DNA from: Diphasiastrum complanatum
Lineage: Eukaryota > Streptophyta > Lycopodiopsida > Lycopodiales > Lycopodiaceae
NCBI GenBank assembly: GCA_029204225.1
Contig: CM055097.1
Span: forward strand, 60,493,467 to 60,557,466
Direction of reading: 5' to 3'
Length of the DNA stretch: 64,000 bases
Shown: positions 1 to 11,507 of the stretch, in pieces
How the letters are laid out: every line of letters begins with the position of its first letter
How positions within the stretch are numbered: the first letter of the stretch is position 1
Position numbers and translations under genes: made by a program
Notes under the pieces: generated by a model
What the model was told of the DNA's origin: nothing
Databases searched by the model: none
What the model saw: the letters and a program-made list of their open reading frames with translations, nothing else

Positions 1-18
1 TCATGTTTCATGTGGACT

Positions 19-620
19 TTAATTATTGACAAATTTTGTATTTGAAATATTTTGCAAAGAACACGTAGCTATAGCTTCTACCCAAAATTTTGTAAGCAAC
101 TTGGCATGATTTACCATTGATTTGGTTGCCTTTAATAGGGTTTTTTTTTTTTTCTCAGCAATGCCATTTTTTCGAGGTGAATAATTTGATGTAAGTTGGT
201 GAGATATGTCATTAGTTGAGAGATAGGAAGTCATTCGAGATTAACTCTCTCCTCCATTAGTTCAAAGTGATTTTATTTTCATACCAATTTGAACTTCAGA
301 TTTACTTTAATTAATTGAAAGCATTTGAATGCTTTAGATTTATGCTTGATAAACATAATAGAATTTCTCCTAAAAAAATTCATTTATGAAGGTAATGAAA
401 TAAATAGCTCCTTCTAATGATGGAGTTTGCATGGGGCCACACGGGTCTTAATGTATTCATTCAAGTACATCTTTAGCTCTAGTAGCTTGGCCTTTAGTGA
501 ACCGACTTCTAGAATGCTTTCCAATATTGCAAGATTCACAAGTGAATTGACTATAAGATGAAATACTAATATGCAAGCCATTCACTAAAGTGTTGTGAGA
601 CATGTGCAAAATAGACATGG
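19..620 (-). pseudogene. Copia integrase fragment, broken
   Basis: This is a decayed piece of Copia polyprotein covering the pre-integrase zinc finger and the integrase core. Reading leftwards on the minus strand I see CESCNIGKH near 525, then KGQATRA, CGPMQTPSLEGA near 430, YFITFI near 395, HQLTSNYSPRKNGIAEK near 185, and FWVEA near 75. This order is the standard Copia order of zinc finger, first Asp region and third catalytic Glu region. Several in-frame stops (for example after the first Asp region and in the TNGGES segment) show that it is dead. The element is cut by the left edge, so its RT would lie outside the window. The Copia assignment is firm; the lineage is not. Confidence 0.85.
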
Positions 621-640
621 GGCCACACGGGTCTTAATGT
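430..640. repeat. 25-bp perfect direct repeat pair
   Basis: The same 25 bases, beginning catggggccacacgggtctt, occur at 430-454 and 616-640. The left copy encodes the CGP segment of the Copia integrase remnant. The right copy sits where the pre-integrase region should begin, so it looks like a small duplication inside the decaying element. Confidence 0.8.
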
Positions 641-1739
641 CAAATGTCTAGATCATGTCCTAATCTATGACCAAGAAGTAGGCATTTCATTTGACATTAA
701 GGCATGATCTAGACTTAGAATATACAAGTATCCATGTCTTACTCCTCTAACAAGAACATTTGAATTACAATGTGTTTAGAAATATAAACAAATCCTTATG
801 AGATCTCATATACTGTGATGCTCCATTGTCCAAGTACCAACATTGGCTATCTGATGCTTTCTTTGTATCCACCACATATAAATTTGGTGCATCTTTTTTT
901 CTTGTAAATTCTACAACTGAATTGTATTGTTCTGGTGTTCATTTTGTTTTGACTCAATTGTGAATTCAGATTCTACAATCTCTAATGTCATGATTAGTTC
1001 TCTCTACCACTCCTTATAGATCTTCTATTATAAGTACAGCTTTGATTTTGAACTTCTATATGTAGAAATTCTCACCATTGAACGTATCAATGATTCTAAG
1101 ATCCATGAATGACTCTATACTTTTTTGCAAGTGAGATGAAGTACTGAGAAACTGAAGTTATGATAGTTGAGTCAAGATTCTAGACTATAAAACCTTACAA
1201 CTCTAGTACCATGTTAGAAATTGGGGCAAAAAATGCAATTGGCTTAGTAGGTCTGGTTGTCTGTAGGAACTTGTAATAGACATATGTGAAAGCCATATTT
1301 ACAACTCAATGTTTGTGAGAACCACAAAATTGCAGCTCATAATCTATAGATAACTTCATAAGAAAGTAGCTAAAATAGAACTAGAATTTATGCATTATAG
1401 ATATAATGCTTGAAGGTTGTTAGAAGAGCGGAAGGCTCAAACTCAAAAGGTCCTTGACATCTCAATACAATTTTAAAGTCAAGAACCATAATCATTAAAC
1501 AAAAGATTTTGGTGGGAGAACTCATCAAAGAGAAAATGGAGCCACAACTAAGATTCTACATTAGTAAAAACAAAATCTAGCTCTATTTCTTGCAAAAGCT
1601 CGCTTGACAAAGATTTATAGATTTTGGCAAAGCTTTTGAACTTCTACTTCAAGAAGAACTGAAAAGGATAATTTTCATCTAAATAATCTTCAACTTATAC
1701 ATTTATTGCTAAAGCCAAGAAAAAAATTTCATAGGAACT

Positions 1740-1900
1740 AGATTTTTAGTAATAATGCAGGTCAAAATGGCAATTCTTGTGAATGGCAACAAGAGCAAGA
1801 AGCATGGTGCTTGCAAATATTGTGGCAAAGAGGATCATTGGGTCAAACTTTACTACATTCAAAAATTTGATCAAAAAAAGATACTCTAGGGCAAAGAGAG
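1740..1900 (+). pseudogene. Copia gag zinc-knuckle scrap
   Basis: A short reading frame contains CKYCGKEDHWVKLYY, a CCHC knuckle of the Copia gag type (CX2CX4HX4C) whose last cysteine has become tyrosine. A basic stretch (NKSKKHG) precedes it, as is usual in gag nucleocapsid regions. The frame stops near 1889, just before an LTR of another family begins. It is a fragment only. Confidence 0.6.
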
Positions 1901-1901
1901 G

Positions 1902-2682
1902 TTAAAATTGGAAAAACAAATCATATTGATTTCTTGGCTTGCTACAAATGTTGTACCATGAAAGTATGTGGCTCATAGATGCAAAATGCCAAGTTTGGCC
2001 TATATAGAACTCGAGCTACATGGTTATGTAATGTCTAGATTGAAGAATACAACTTTCATATAGTTTGTAGACATAGAATTGGCAAAGTCATGCTTGTAGA
2101 AACTCGTGACAATTCACATGCATTAATTGTAAGTGATCCATAGTGACATGCAAGGCATGCACAAAGTGTAATAGACACATGCATGATGATTTGTACTTTG
2201 TTAGTTAGAACTAGTACACTTGTAAAAAGTTGGTAGAATTTCATGCATGGCAAGTGACAAATGTCACATAGACTCTAGATGTCACTTTAGTAGTCATTTT
2301 GGAATGGATGGATGTGGTTCTACCTCGAGCTACCTCAGACTCCATAAATATGTGTAGCTCTCCTCACAATCAATGATGAAGAACCCTACCTCATGCCATT
2401 TTGGATCTAAACTATTTTGCTTGTTATCTCTCTAGCTTTCTCTCTCTAACTCGTGTTGAAGCTAATGCTAACACACTGAAATCTTGTACTTTTGTTCATT
2501 CTTTGATTCATTACTATCATATTCTGATGCTTAGCATGCTAGATTGTGGTTAAGCCATTCCTTCTGAACTAGATCTTGCTAAACAATCTAGAATCAGGTT
2601 ACTGTGCTAATCACAAAGCTTAATCAAGATCAATCATACTTGTGGACATTCTCCACACGTGTGAATTGTGGAAATTTTGTCA
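1902..2682 (+). repeat. 5' LTR, Copia family A
   Basis: About 780 bases are shared with the two LTRs of the element at 48750-53932 (opposite strand) and with the fragment at 37176-37825. Landmarks common to the copies are ggcttgctacaaatgttgt near the start, a block around tacctcgagctacctc, and cacacgtgtgaattgtg near the end. The right end, ttttgtca, is immediately followed by a primer site, so this is a 5' LTR in plus orientation. The left end is approximate because the first 40 bases have diverged. Confidence 0.8.
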
Positions 2683-2960
2683 TGGTATCAAAGCCAAATT
2701 AAGCTTTGCATGCTAACATCTTTGATTGTACAAGAAACTGAGAGCTAAATCAAGCAAAAAAGTAGTTTTGCACTTTTTCTCACCTTTCTCTGAAGTGTAT
2801 TTGGATCAAATCGGATTGGAACTGAATTTTCAGACCTGAAAAGTGGTAGTACGAAATTCTGGAATTCTGCACGTGTGAAAATCAGAAATTTTCAATCCCT
2901 TTGTTCTCCTTGCTAATAGATCCAAAGATAGTAGTGTTATAGCTTAATGGAAAGCTTATG
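2683..2960 (+). promoter_or_regulatory. Primer binding site and leader, Copia family A
   Basis: The sequence tggtatcaaagcc starts directly after the LTR. It matches the Copia primer site for initiator methionine tRNA (usual form tggtatcagagcc) with one change. The following 270 bases match the leader of the 48750-53932 element (for example the segment at 2835-2890 with tggtagtacgaaattctggaa). Past about 2960 the match ends, and the rest of this copy has been lost or replaced. Confidence 0.75.
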
Positions 2961-3429
2961 ATCTGTACTTTCCATAGAAATTGAAACCAAATCAATCAAT
3001 CTGATGTCTCTAGCAAGAGTTATAAGCTCTTAAAGAAGATAGGGATAGGTCCAAAATCCGAGTGACAGCATTTTAATTTGATTCAATCTTGCTTTGTTCT
3101 GAATCCATTGTTTTGAGCATCCTATACAAGAAACCGAAGATCAAGACTGAGTTTGAAGTAATGAACACATTTTGAGCCTCCTGAGAGTCGATTGTGTTTT
3201 CTTTTGAAGCATTTCACACGTGCCAAAAGTAGGATTCAAACTAGCCAAAGTGTCTCAATCCACTTTGTGTGTTTGATCTAGATAACTTGTTTTGTGGAAT
3301 ATTTGAGAGTCATCTAATCTCTCTTTTCATATTTTGGCATCATCTTTTGCTCACTTGGAAAGTAATAATATCATAGCTAGTAGACCTCACATTGAAGCTA
3401 TAAAAATCATATATGTGAGGGTTGACCAA

Positions 3430-3501
3430 GACTTGGTCAATAAAACTTCTCTATGTTGCTCTTATTGGAAAGCTGCATAGAAAAGTTTTATTGACCAAGT
3501 C
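3430..3501. repeat. 26-bp inverted repeat (hairpin)
   Basis: Arms 3430-3455 and 3476-3501 are complementary over 26 bases with one mismatch, around a 20-base loop. The left arm starts gacttggtcaataaaac. The bases just before it make a second small palindrome, ttgaccaag-a-cttggtcaa. No coding frame covers it. Confidence 0.85.
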
Positions 3502-3859
3502 TAGATTAATGGGAATGTATTTCATTCATATGTATATATGATCCTATGCAAACTATTCACTTGGGTGATGTTACATATTTTCTTATCTTATTGATGACTT
3601 TTTAAGATATTGATAGATCTATTTTCTCAAGCATGTAAGTGAAGTTTTCAGTTATTTCAAATGTATTTGAGTGCCCAACATCTAGTTTAATTATCACGAT
3701 ACAATTATTGATCATGATGCAACTAAATTAAATGTATGGATTGATGCAAATACAATGTGAATATGACTCTATTAATGGGATTTATTGCTTTAGTGATTAT
3801 TGCAAATACCAATTTAAGTGAATCATAGATTGTCAACACCACTAGAAGGAAATCATGGA

Positions 3860-4302
3860 TTGTCAAAATTTTGATGGTGATGAATTTGTTGATATTACTA
3901 TTTATTGCTAGCATGGTCATTGGTAGCTTAACATATTTAACTACCACTAGGCCTGACATCTCTTTTGCAATTGAGTTTCTAAATCAAATTCTGGTAAAAC
4001 TAACAAAACAGCACAGGAATGCATGCAAAAGAGCTTAAATATCTCAAAGGAAATTGGATCAGGGCATTACATATATTTGTTCACATTCTAGGTGTTCAAC
4101 TTCAGAATACGTGTTCTTTATTGGTATTGATATTGTTTCTTGGCTAAGTGAAAAGTAGCCCTTTGTGGCATTAGGTTCAATGTGAGCAAAATATAGGGCC
4201 ACTTTGCAATGTTGGTATTGATGTTGTTTCTTAGCTAAGTGAAAAGCAGCCCTTTGTGGCTTAAGGTTCATTGTGAGCAAAATATAGGGCCACTTTGCAA
4301 TG
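3860..4302 (+). pseudogene. Copia RT/RNase H fragment with internal 91-bp duplication
   Basis: From 3913 the frame reads MVIGSLTYLTTTRPDISFAI, the end of Copia reverse transcriptase. It then degrades into the RNase H segment (VSWLSEK, FVALGSM, AKYRATLQC) near 4130-4210. That RNase H segment is duplicated head to tail: 4121-4211 and 4212-4302 are about 90% identical with a 91-base period. Stops occur in both copies. The fragment ends abruptly at the GC-rich repeat that follows. Confidence 0.75.
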
Positions 4303-4960
4303 TTATATGTGCGAGTCTCTTACAAGCACGGGGCATTCAGCCGGGACCAGGTTCAACGCCTGACAAGTGTCCCCAGGTGGCTCCCTTATGCTGCCGGCCG
4401 CCCTGCCCGAACCTCTTCCTTGCTTCCTTGCCACGTGAAATCCATGCTTTATCCCATAATATTTTAATATAATTGATTCTCTTCGCATATATACTCCAAA
4501 TGCACATTTCCTCCCACGTGTGTGCATAGGATAGGCTTGCCAGCCCAGCTTAGTTATCCTAGCCCCCCAACCCTTAGCGCGAGTGGTCCTGGCACCCTGG
4601 CGCCAGCAACACCAACGCCAAGTGGTCTAGATGCCCCCCAACCCTTAGCGCGAGTGGTCCTGGCACCCTGGCACCAGCGGCACCAACGCCAAGTGGTCTA
4701 GATGCCCCTTTGCACGCAATCCCCACGCCCCGACATTTATGTTCCCTGCCTAGACTCCACATGTCAATCGCTTATTGGTACGAAGCTGTCCCCGTGCCAC
4801 CGGTGCCCAGCGCCAATGCCAAGTGGTCCTGACGACCCTTCACACGCAACCCTCACACCCCGACATTTATTTCCCTGCCCGGACTCCACATGTCAATCGC
4901 TAATTGGTACGAGGCCAACGCTGTCCCCGTCCGTGCCAATAAGTGACAATGGTGTGTGAG
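4303..4960. repeat. GC-rich degenerate tandem repeat block
   Basis: This is a sharp GC-rich island in AT-rich surroundings. Two copies of a 71-base unit (ccccccaacccttagcgcga...) begin at 4563 and 4634. They are followed by two copies of a unit of about 130 bases (ccaagtggtc...ccccgacattta...ctccacatgtcaatcgc) at about 4689-4796 and 4818-4930. Open frames here are by-products of composition and match no family I know. Confidence 0.7.
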
Positions 4961-5332
4961 ACCATTTATACTATTATATGTTGTAATAGTCTTTCTATTA
5001 ATTAACTTGTGATGAATACAATTTTGCATGCTAGGACTACGCATATTGAGATCCAATGTCGAACATACCAACATGTGTACTCACTCAATTTATCAATGCC
5101 CACAAACCAAAATAACAAATGCGTAATGGATTCTTTGTGAGTATTCTGCCCATTTTTTGGGCTCCTTAAAAAGCAGAATGTCACTGCTTTTTTCAAAAAC
5201 AATCTGCCGACCATTCTAGCCTGCCTGCACATCAACCTGCCATGTGGCAGTTTTTTACTGGTCAAAAAAAAAGTTGGAACTGCTGATTATGGTTTATAAA
5301 CGACATGTGGAAAAGTCAAAGAATCCATTACA

Positions 5333-5517
5333 CTATGGAATGGGCCGAGCACAGGCCATTCTGCACGGTAAGGATTTCCAAGAAAAATTTAGGTGAGGGG
5401 CCAGGCACAAGCCATTCTGCCCGGTAAGGATTTCCAAAAAAACATTTAGACTCCTCGCCTAACAAATTTCTGGAAATCCTTACCGGGCAAAATGGCTTGT
5501 GCCCGGCCATTCCATAG
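5333..5517. mobile_element. 185-bp MITE with long terminal inverted repeats
   Basis: Both ends read ctatggaatgg inward, and the terminal inverted repeats match for about 48 bases with a few differences (right end 5470-5517). TACA flanks it on both sides (5329-5332 and 5518-5521), a probable 4-base target duplication. A second partial copy of the arm lies inside at 5399-5445. There is no coding capacity, so this is a non-autonomous DNA transposon. The superfamily is uncertain. Confidence 0.75.
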
Positions 5518-5521
5518 TACA

Positions 5522-6114
5522 TAAAGGTTTTCACAGGCTGAGTCATGATGAAGCTTTTGAATGAGCTTGAACAGGCTCAGCTAATTTCTGCAACTTTGAC
5601 ACTCGGTCCAATTTGGGACTAGCAAACACAAACATTAGACCTTTAATAAATGGGCAGCACTTGTAGCTTAATGAAATTCAGCAACAATACTATCCAGCAT
5701 GACACTTTCACAAACACTAAAAACAATCAAGAATCCCCATCGATCATATCATTACATGTCAAAGCACCAAGAACTCCATGACAAGAGAAAACATGCTAAT
5801 AAATATCTGCTCCAAAATTTATGTGAGAAGTTTCGAGGTTGCATCACATTCTCGTAACATCTCAAAAGTGTACATATCAAAAAGATCAATTCAATCACGA
5901 CTGTATATCAGCTCACTTCACTTTGTTTGATTTGCCAAAAGCTATAAGAATTTCTTTACATATCCACCATTTCTCCAGAACCTGCACTAAATTTCATCCA
6001 AGCACTCTTGACACTAGATGAACAACTTGTATTTCACTGCTGTGCTGAAAAGTCAAAAGGTTTAGAAGATAAAACACTTGAGCATCGATTCATAGGGAAA
6101 CAATCCAATAAGAA
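5522..6114. other. Intergenic / 3' flank of glucanase gene
   Basis: No gene is visible. The last 100 or so bases probably hold the 3' UTR of the minus-strand glucanase that stops at 6115. The rest is plain AT-rich sequence without recognisable repeats. Confidence 0.5.
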
Positions 6115-8453
6115 TTACAATCTCAGGTAGGCTAGAATAGGCAAAGACAGGACCGCTGCAATCAAATGGCTGCTAGTAGCACGCAGTGGCAGCCCAAGGC
6201 TACTACTGGGATTGTTGCTACCATTAGGATTGAAAGTTTGATTCCCTCCACTACCAGATCCACCACTGCAACCAATCAGCAAAATTTAAGTTTCAACAAA
6301 GAATCTACTTCTTAGCAATTGACGGTGATTGGTGTTAGTCCTCTTTGATTCAAGTAATGAAGGATTTTGAGTGGTTGAAGAAATCATTTGTGAAATTACA
6401 TCCAGATTTTTCATGGGACGCAAAACCATTCATACAGACATAAAACTATGAAAAAATAATCGTAACCAATCATTTGTGGCCATGCATAATAGTTTAGAAG
6501 CTGTAATACCTTGGTGGGAATGTGCAACCTGCATAACCTGCCATGCAGAGCAGATGAAAAAAATCAAGTCAAGAATCACTAATACATCCTCCTTAAAAGT
6601 ACAGTAACCCTTTGAAACTTCACTGAACATGCATATCTTCCAGGAGCAATTCCACTCAGTCACAGGAAACTCTTACGTGTGTGGTCCCCCTTTCGGGAAA
6701 GCAAACAAATAATATGTTGAAAAAAGCACCCAGAGTCCAACTTACTTGGGTCCGTTGGAACTACCATAGCAGATCCTCCAAAATCACATGCAATAGCTGT
6801 CTGTCCATTCTTCTGATAGTAGCTGTTAAATGCATACGATGCATGTGATGAATATGTGTTCGGATTGTAACATGGCCCACCATTCTGGATTGGTCCACAA
6901 TCTGCATTGCCTTGTGGACCACAAGCCCAGTTTAAAGCAGTTGCTAATTGAGTGTCTGGAATCCCATTCTTTGCTATACACCAGCTTTGGGATCCATTCA
7001 CAGAGTCTCGGGTGCTAAATCCCAATAACTGGCGATAATTTAAGGGTTTCTGAGTATTAGATACAAACATTCTCCATTCGTATTCAGATATAATCCCAGC
7101 TTTTTTAGCTTCACTAAAAGGGTCAAACATGTAAGTGTGTATTTCAGCATCAGGTCTTAGAGGGGTTCCCTTGTTGTTAAGAATATGTCTGACTAGATTT
7201 GTATTGAATATAGCAGCATTCTCGGGAGATGCCTCCTCTGCTGCAGTACCTGCCCAAGGCCAACCAGTTTCACTCACAACAATGGGTAGCTCGGGATGGT
7301 TCATGGCTCCCATGGCATTGAATGCAGCATCAACTACAGCATCAAAGAGGTTCTGATAGACAAGATTTGCATTGGCATCAAGAACTCCCTTGTTAGAAAC
7401 AAACAAGGCATAGTCCAGGGAGGAGTTGTGGCTGGATTGCAGATACAAATCTATTGGATTGAAACTAAGCATGAAGAAGGACTCGGTTGCAGAGAGAAAA
7501 TCCAGAATAGGCTGGACCCAAGCAGAAAAACTAGCTTTGAAGTGGGCTTGAGAGGGGAAAAACCCACTTGAGAGTATTGAGCTGGAGTGAGAAGTAGACA
7601 CCTTGATTTGCTTATCCAGCTTAGCTGCAACCAATGCATTGTGAATGTTCTGCATTGCAGGAAGAAGAGTTCCTGCAGCCCAGCTGAACTCAGTAAGCAC
7701 TTCATCGCCAACGACCAGGCCCGTGATCTTTACGATGGGAAGATAGGCCAACAAATTTTTGTTCACCCAGCCATATGCAAAAGCTTGTGATGAGGCAAAA
7801 GCTGGAATCAAATCATTTGTGATGCCAACAAGAATATCAACATCGGAGTATGCAAAAGCGCGAAGTATGGAAGAGTTGGCATCATGTAGCCTTACATGTT
7901 CCACCCCCAAGTTCTTCACCAACTCAACAACATGATTTGGCACAACAGAGCTGGAGACGTGTGAACGAAAGTTAATCCCAACAAAAGTCCCTGCATCTGA
8001 AAAAACACACTTTTGAGAAATGGTTATTCTACACAGTTAAATAGTTCCTTCTCATTAAGGAAAGCTGCAAAAAATCCTCGAAAGAATGAAAGTATATAGA
8101 ACAAAATTGTTAACTCCACAACTCTACAAGGGAACGACTTTATGTATACGGGTTCTGATCGCTGAGATGGAGGTCGCAGGATAAGTGATCAATGATAGGA
8201 GTTTTTGACAGGTTTTGTGATGATAAAGTTGAAAAATTTTCAGTAGGCTTTTCAGACATTGATATAGATACACATTGAAAAGATGTAGTAAAGCACTACT
8301 GCCAGAAGAAAAGATTACATAGTAGACAGCTTCATAGAGTGCTTCGAGATGAAAGGCGGGGATCGTACCTGCCGACGATGTTAAGAATGAGAGGATACAC
8401 ATTCCCATTGCAAGGACGCCCCACTGCAATCCATTCCTTATTAATTCCATCAT
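6115..8453 (-). CDS. Glucan endo-1,3-beta-glucosidase, GH17 + X8/CBM43, GPI-anchored
   Basis: Four exons read on the minus strand: 8453-8369, 7996-6746, 6537-6510 and 6265-6115. All introns are GT-AG and the frame is continuous for 504 residues. An N-terminal signal peptide (about residues 1-28, hydrophobic LAMGMCILSFL) leads into GH17 at DAGTFVGINF. VGDEVL carries the likely acid/base Glu (about residue 127), and IVVSETGWPW, the GH17 signature, carries the nucleophile Glu (about residue 271). An X8 domain (about 366-455) runs from WCIAKNG to ACDFGG and YAGCTFP. A Ser/Asn/Gly-rich linker and a hydrophobic tail end the protein, the usual GPI-attachment signal. The enzyme cleaves callose at the outer plasma membrane or wall, as plasmodesmal and wall members of the family do. 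The 28-base exon 3 completes the X8 domain, which supports the model. A few conserved GH17 segments are unusual (EYEWRMF where ERxxGLF is typical), but no key residue is missing. The upstream of the two adjacent ATGs was taken as start. Confidence 0.92.
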
Positions 8454-8794
8454 TGACGCTGACAAGCCACTTCACTATTCAAATAGATTTGTGGGGCCAG
8501 CTCATTGACTATCGGACAAGATCTCTCTGGTAATCTCGCACCAAAAGCTGCACTTAGCTCAATGGATCGTGGTTTTGGCAGGCGTATTGCTATTTCTGCT
8601 GCGCAAATCTATCAACACAGGGAAGTAGTTCGTATCCTGCTTATGACGATCATTGCAAAATTAGTCACTTAATGCAAGGGGGATGCGATCCCCACCCCAC
8701 CTGCTAGCACACTAACGCCACACAAAAGATATGATCCCAAATCCTGCCACTCAATGCGGCACTTAAAAACTGCTAGCCACAGCAGAAAACTGGA

Positions 8795-8801
8795 CTTTAT
8801 A
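8795..8801 (-). promoter_or_regulatory. Candidate TATA box of the glucanase gene
   Basis: TATAAAG reads on the minus strand at 8801-8795, about 340 bases upstream of the start codon at 8453. This implies transcription from roughly 8770 and a 5' UTR of about 310 bases. It rests on motif and spacing only. Confidence 0.45.
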
Positions 8802-9600
8802 TTCTGAATATGAATGAGATCATGAGTGTGGGAAGAAAGAATCACCTGACAGAAAATCTGGAAGAGCCGAGGTGACAGACCACAATGGCTGTGTGTCAGC
8901 TGAGAAAGCTGCCAGAAAACAGAGCGATTTGAACGGAGGACTCAACGATCCAGAGGGGTGGAAATGAAGCAGCTAGGTGAGGCTTGCGATCAGCATCGAT
9001 GGCACAAAAGGATGAGCGAGAGAGAGTGCAGAGCCAAGGAATGCAGATCCGCCCACGATCAGCAGTAGATAAGGAGGAAGAAGAGCTGATGAAAGGAAGG
9101 AGCACGAACTGGATTCTCCCAATAAAACCCGAACTGGGGATTTCTTTTGGCACTGGTATGAACGGGGATTTTATTGATCCCCCCCAAATCAGTGCTCACG
9201 AAGAAGTGGACAAAATCACAAGGGCTTAATTATTAATCACTCTTTTTATTTTTATTTGAGATTTTATGGAGCAATTTTCTAAATAGCGAGAAATTTTTTA
9301 ATTAAAAGGTCTATTTTTTTTAATTTAAGGAATTTGATGGAAGTTGAAATTTGAAGGTTAAAGATGGAAAACCCTAAAGGCATCCATGTGAGGAATGGAA
9401 GAAAAACATCATGTCCCCACCCTCTCCCCCAAAATAAAACCCCCATGTCTAGAGCCTTTAAAGGGCCCCAATCGATATTGGGGAAGGGCCGGGTCGAATG
9501 AATTTAGGCTAAGAGGGAGAGTGAAGGGATTTAAATTCCTTTTTTTTGGTTGCCTTCGTAATTAAGCAACTAGTGGTTGTTATATATAACATATATACAA

Positions 9601-9715
9601 CCTGGCCAAGCTATTTACGGAGCTGGGCTCGTTAGATGCACCACACAATGGTCGGGATTCCAGCCTGCACCTTTTTGGTGGCAGTCAACAACTCTACCCC
9701 TAGACCCCACTGCAT
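9601..9715 (-). repeat. tRNA-derived SINE candidate
   Basis: Read on the minus strand, tctaggggtagagttg resembles a pol III A box. About 30 bases on, gcaggctggaatcccgacc resembles a B box (ggttcgaatcc with two changes). The tail runs into TA-rich sequence (tatatatgttatata). The spacing fits a tRNA-like SINE head, but it is not an intact tRNA. Confidence 0.5.
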
Positions 9716-11491
9716 TGGATAGGATTTGAATTCTTGGATGAGAAGGTGCAACCAAAGGGTGAGTGTGCCTTCCCATACGCTTCTCTCCAAATTTGCACAA
9801 AAGTTCCATAGATAGATACTTGCATATGTATGTTGAAAGTCCTTTTGCACATATTCACCTAGCTAACGAAAGGGACCTCTCCTCTTACCTTTTGCAAAAG
9901 TAAGTTATGAGAACATGTTCAAGCATTTTGGTTATTTTGCTAGTGGGATATATTTTCTAAATTTATCACATGGCAAATGCTCAAACCAAGTACCTTTTGA
10001 GCAATTTGATGGATGACCTTTAATAAAGGTGATTTTTGAGACAAAAATATGAGAAAAAATAAATGGGCAAATTAGAGATTTTGAGTTACTAGTGGTGCTA
10101 CCTATTGTTTAGGAATCTCTAGGTGCAAAATGATGCAAGTGCAATGCCATTCAAAGATCTCTATGCTTTTAAATAAAGCAAAACTTTTAACCAAATTTCA
10201 CACTAATGTCAATTCTATGATTTGCCTTTAGAGTTAAAAAAGTTGAGTGAATAGGTCAAACTTCAATGGCTTCTAAGCCCACTTATGTATGTGTTTTGAA
10301 ATCTTTTGAACATTTTGAAAGATGCAATGATGAATGTTTGTTTTTTCTTTGTATTTTGCAATCACTTCTAGGAGAATTAGCACTATGTGAAAACTAAAAC
10401 ATTTCATGAAAACTTTTTTTAAACCTTTTACGTGGACACTTAGTGTCATACAGCCACATAGCACATGAATCTTCCAATGTTGCGTGAGTAGTCATTCTTT
10501 ATCACATCATTGTTTGTGAAAGGTCTAAACATTAAAAAAAAGGAACTCCCACTTGAGCATTGTGCAAGGAAAGGCCTAAGCTTGAGGGCATTCTCCAAAG
10601 TCCTTCCCTCTCACGTGAAATCGAATAGTTCCTCAATTTCTCGAAAGAGTTTACACAAACCTCACCAAATGAACTATGATCAACACTAACGAAAATCTTA
10701 TTAGCCTTCTGTGCAAAAGTCTATGTAATTTGCCATGTGCCCCAAAAATTCGCGTTGAGAAAAGCTCCTAGGTGACCATTTCCCTGGCAAAAGGGCCTTA
10801 AAAAATTACTTTCCCCCTAAAAAAATGAACTGCCCTACATTACCAAGGCAAATGCTCTTTCCATGCCTTCATCTCCAGAGAATGTACGCCTATTAAATTT
10901 CAAAAAAACAAAAGGTTTTAAAGAGGACAGAAGACCGTTGGCAAATTGCAATGCTACTACGTTGCTTTTGGGAATCCACGCTGCAAAGAGAGATTGAAGA
11001 TTCATTCGTGAATTCGCGAAATCTCTTCCCTCTCAGCAGATGAGTCAGATCTCTCCTTCCCTTTCTCTGTCTCTCTGCTTTCATCACTTCATACGGTACT
11101 AAAAATATTCTGCCCACAATGCTATCATCTCTCTATCCATCGTATCCTTACGCAGTTCTGCCTCTGCACACTGCCAGTTTGACCGTTCCTCTTTCTCAGA
11201 GGCTCTACCTCTACTCGTGAGACGGAGCTTGGCTGCAACACAATGATTCTGCATTGGGTTAGTATTTTTGTGCCATTGGAGCCATGGTATACTGGAATTA
11301 CTCACTCATTACTTTCCGCTTTCTGGGTTTCACTCACACAGAGCTTACACAGAGCTTGCAGCCTTGCTGCTTTATGCTTCGATAGAGTAAGTACTGAATG
11401 AGTGTGTTTTAGCTCCGGCCCTGTCAATTCCTCCTTATTTTAAATTTTTCTTCTGCAAAATCGAGTTGTCATTTCACCCTATCTCTATCGG

Positions 11492-11507
11492 CCCCCCCCC
11501 CCCCCCC
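11492..11507 (+). repeat. 16-base poly-C run
   Basis: A run of 16 C flanked on both sides by cggcc-like sequence (tcggcc...tcggcc), inside a locally GC-richer patch (11480-11780). The exact length is prone to sequencing error. Confidence 0.8.

Noticed and set aside
648-712. Hairpin from tctagatcatg/catgatctaga and cttaatgtcaaatg/catttgacattaag
   Set aside because: The two inverted pairs are not in nested order, so they cannot form one stem; probably a small rearrangement in decayed Copia.
4239-5074. Several 60-85 codon frames in the GC-rich block
   Set aside because: Composition-driven frames within tandem repeats; no conserved motif and conflicting strands.
7135-7790. Plus-strand frames and an extra minus frame inside the glucanase exon
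   Set aside because: Shadows of the GH17 coding exon.
8984-9229. 81-codon plus-strand frame near the glucanase promoter
   Set aside because: Lies in the probable upstream region, has no motif and is opposed by a minus frame of similar length; no support as a gene.
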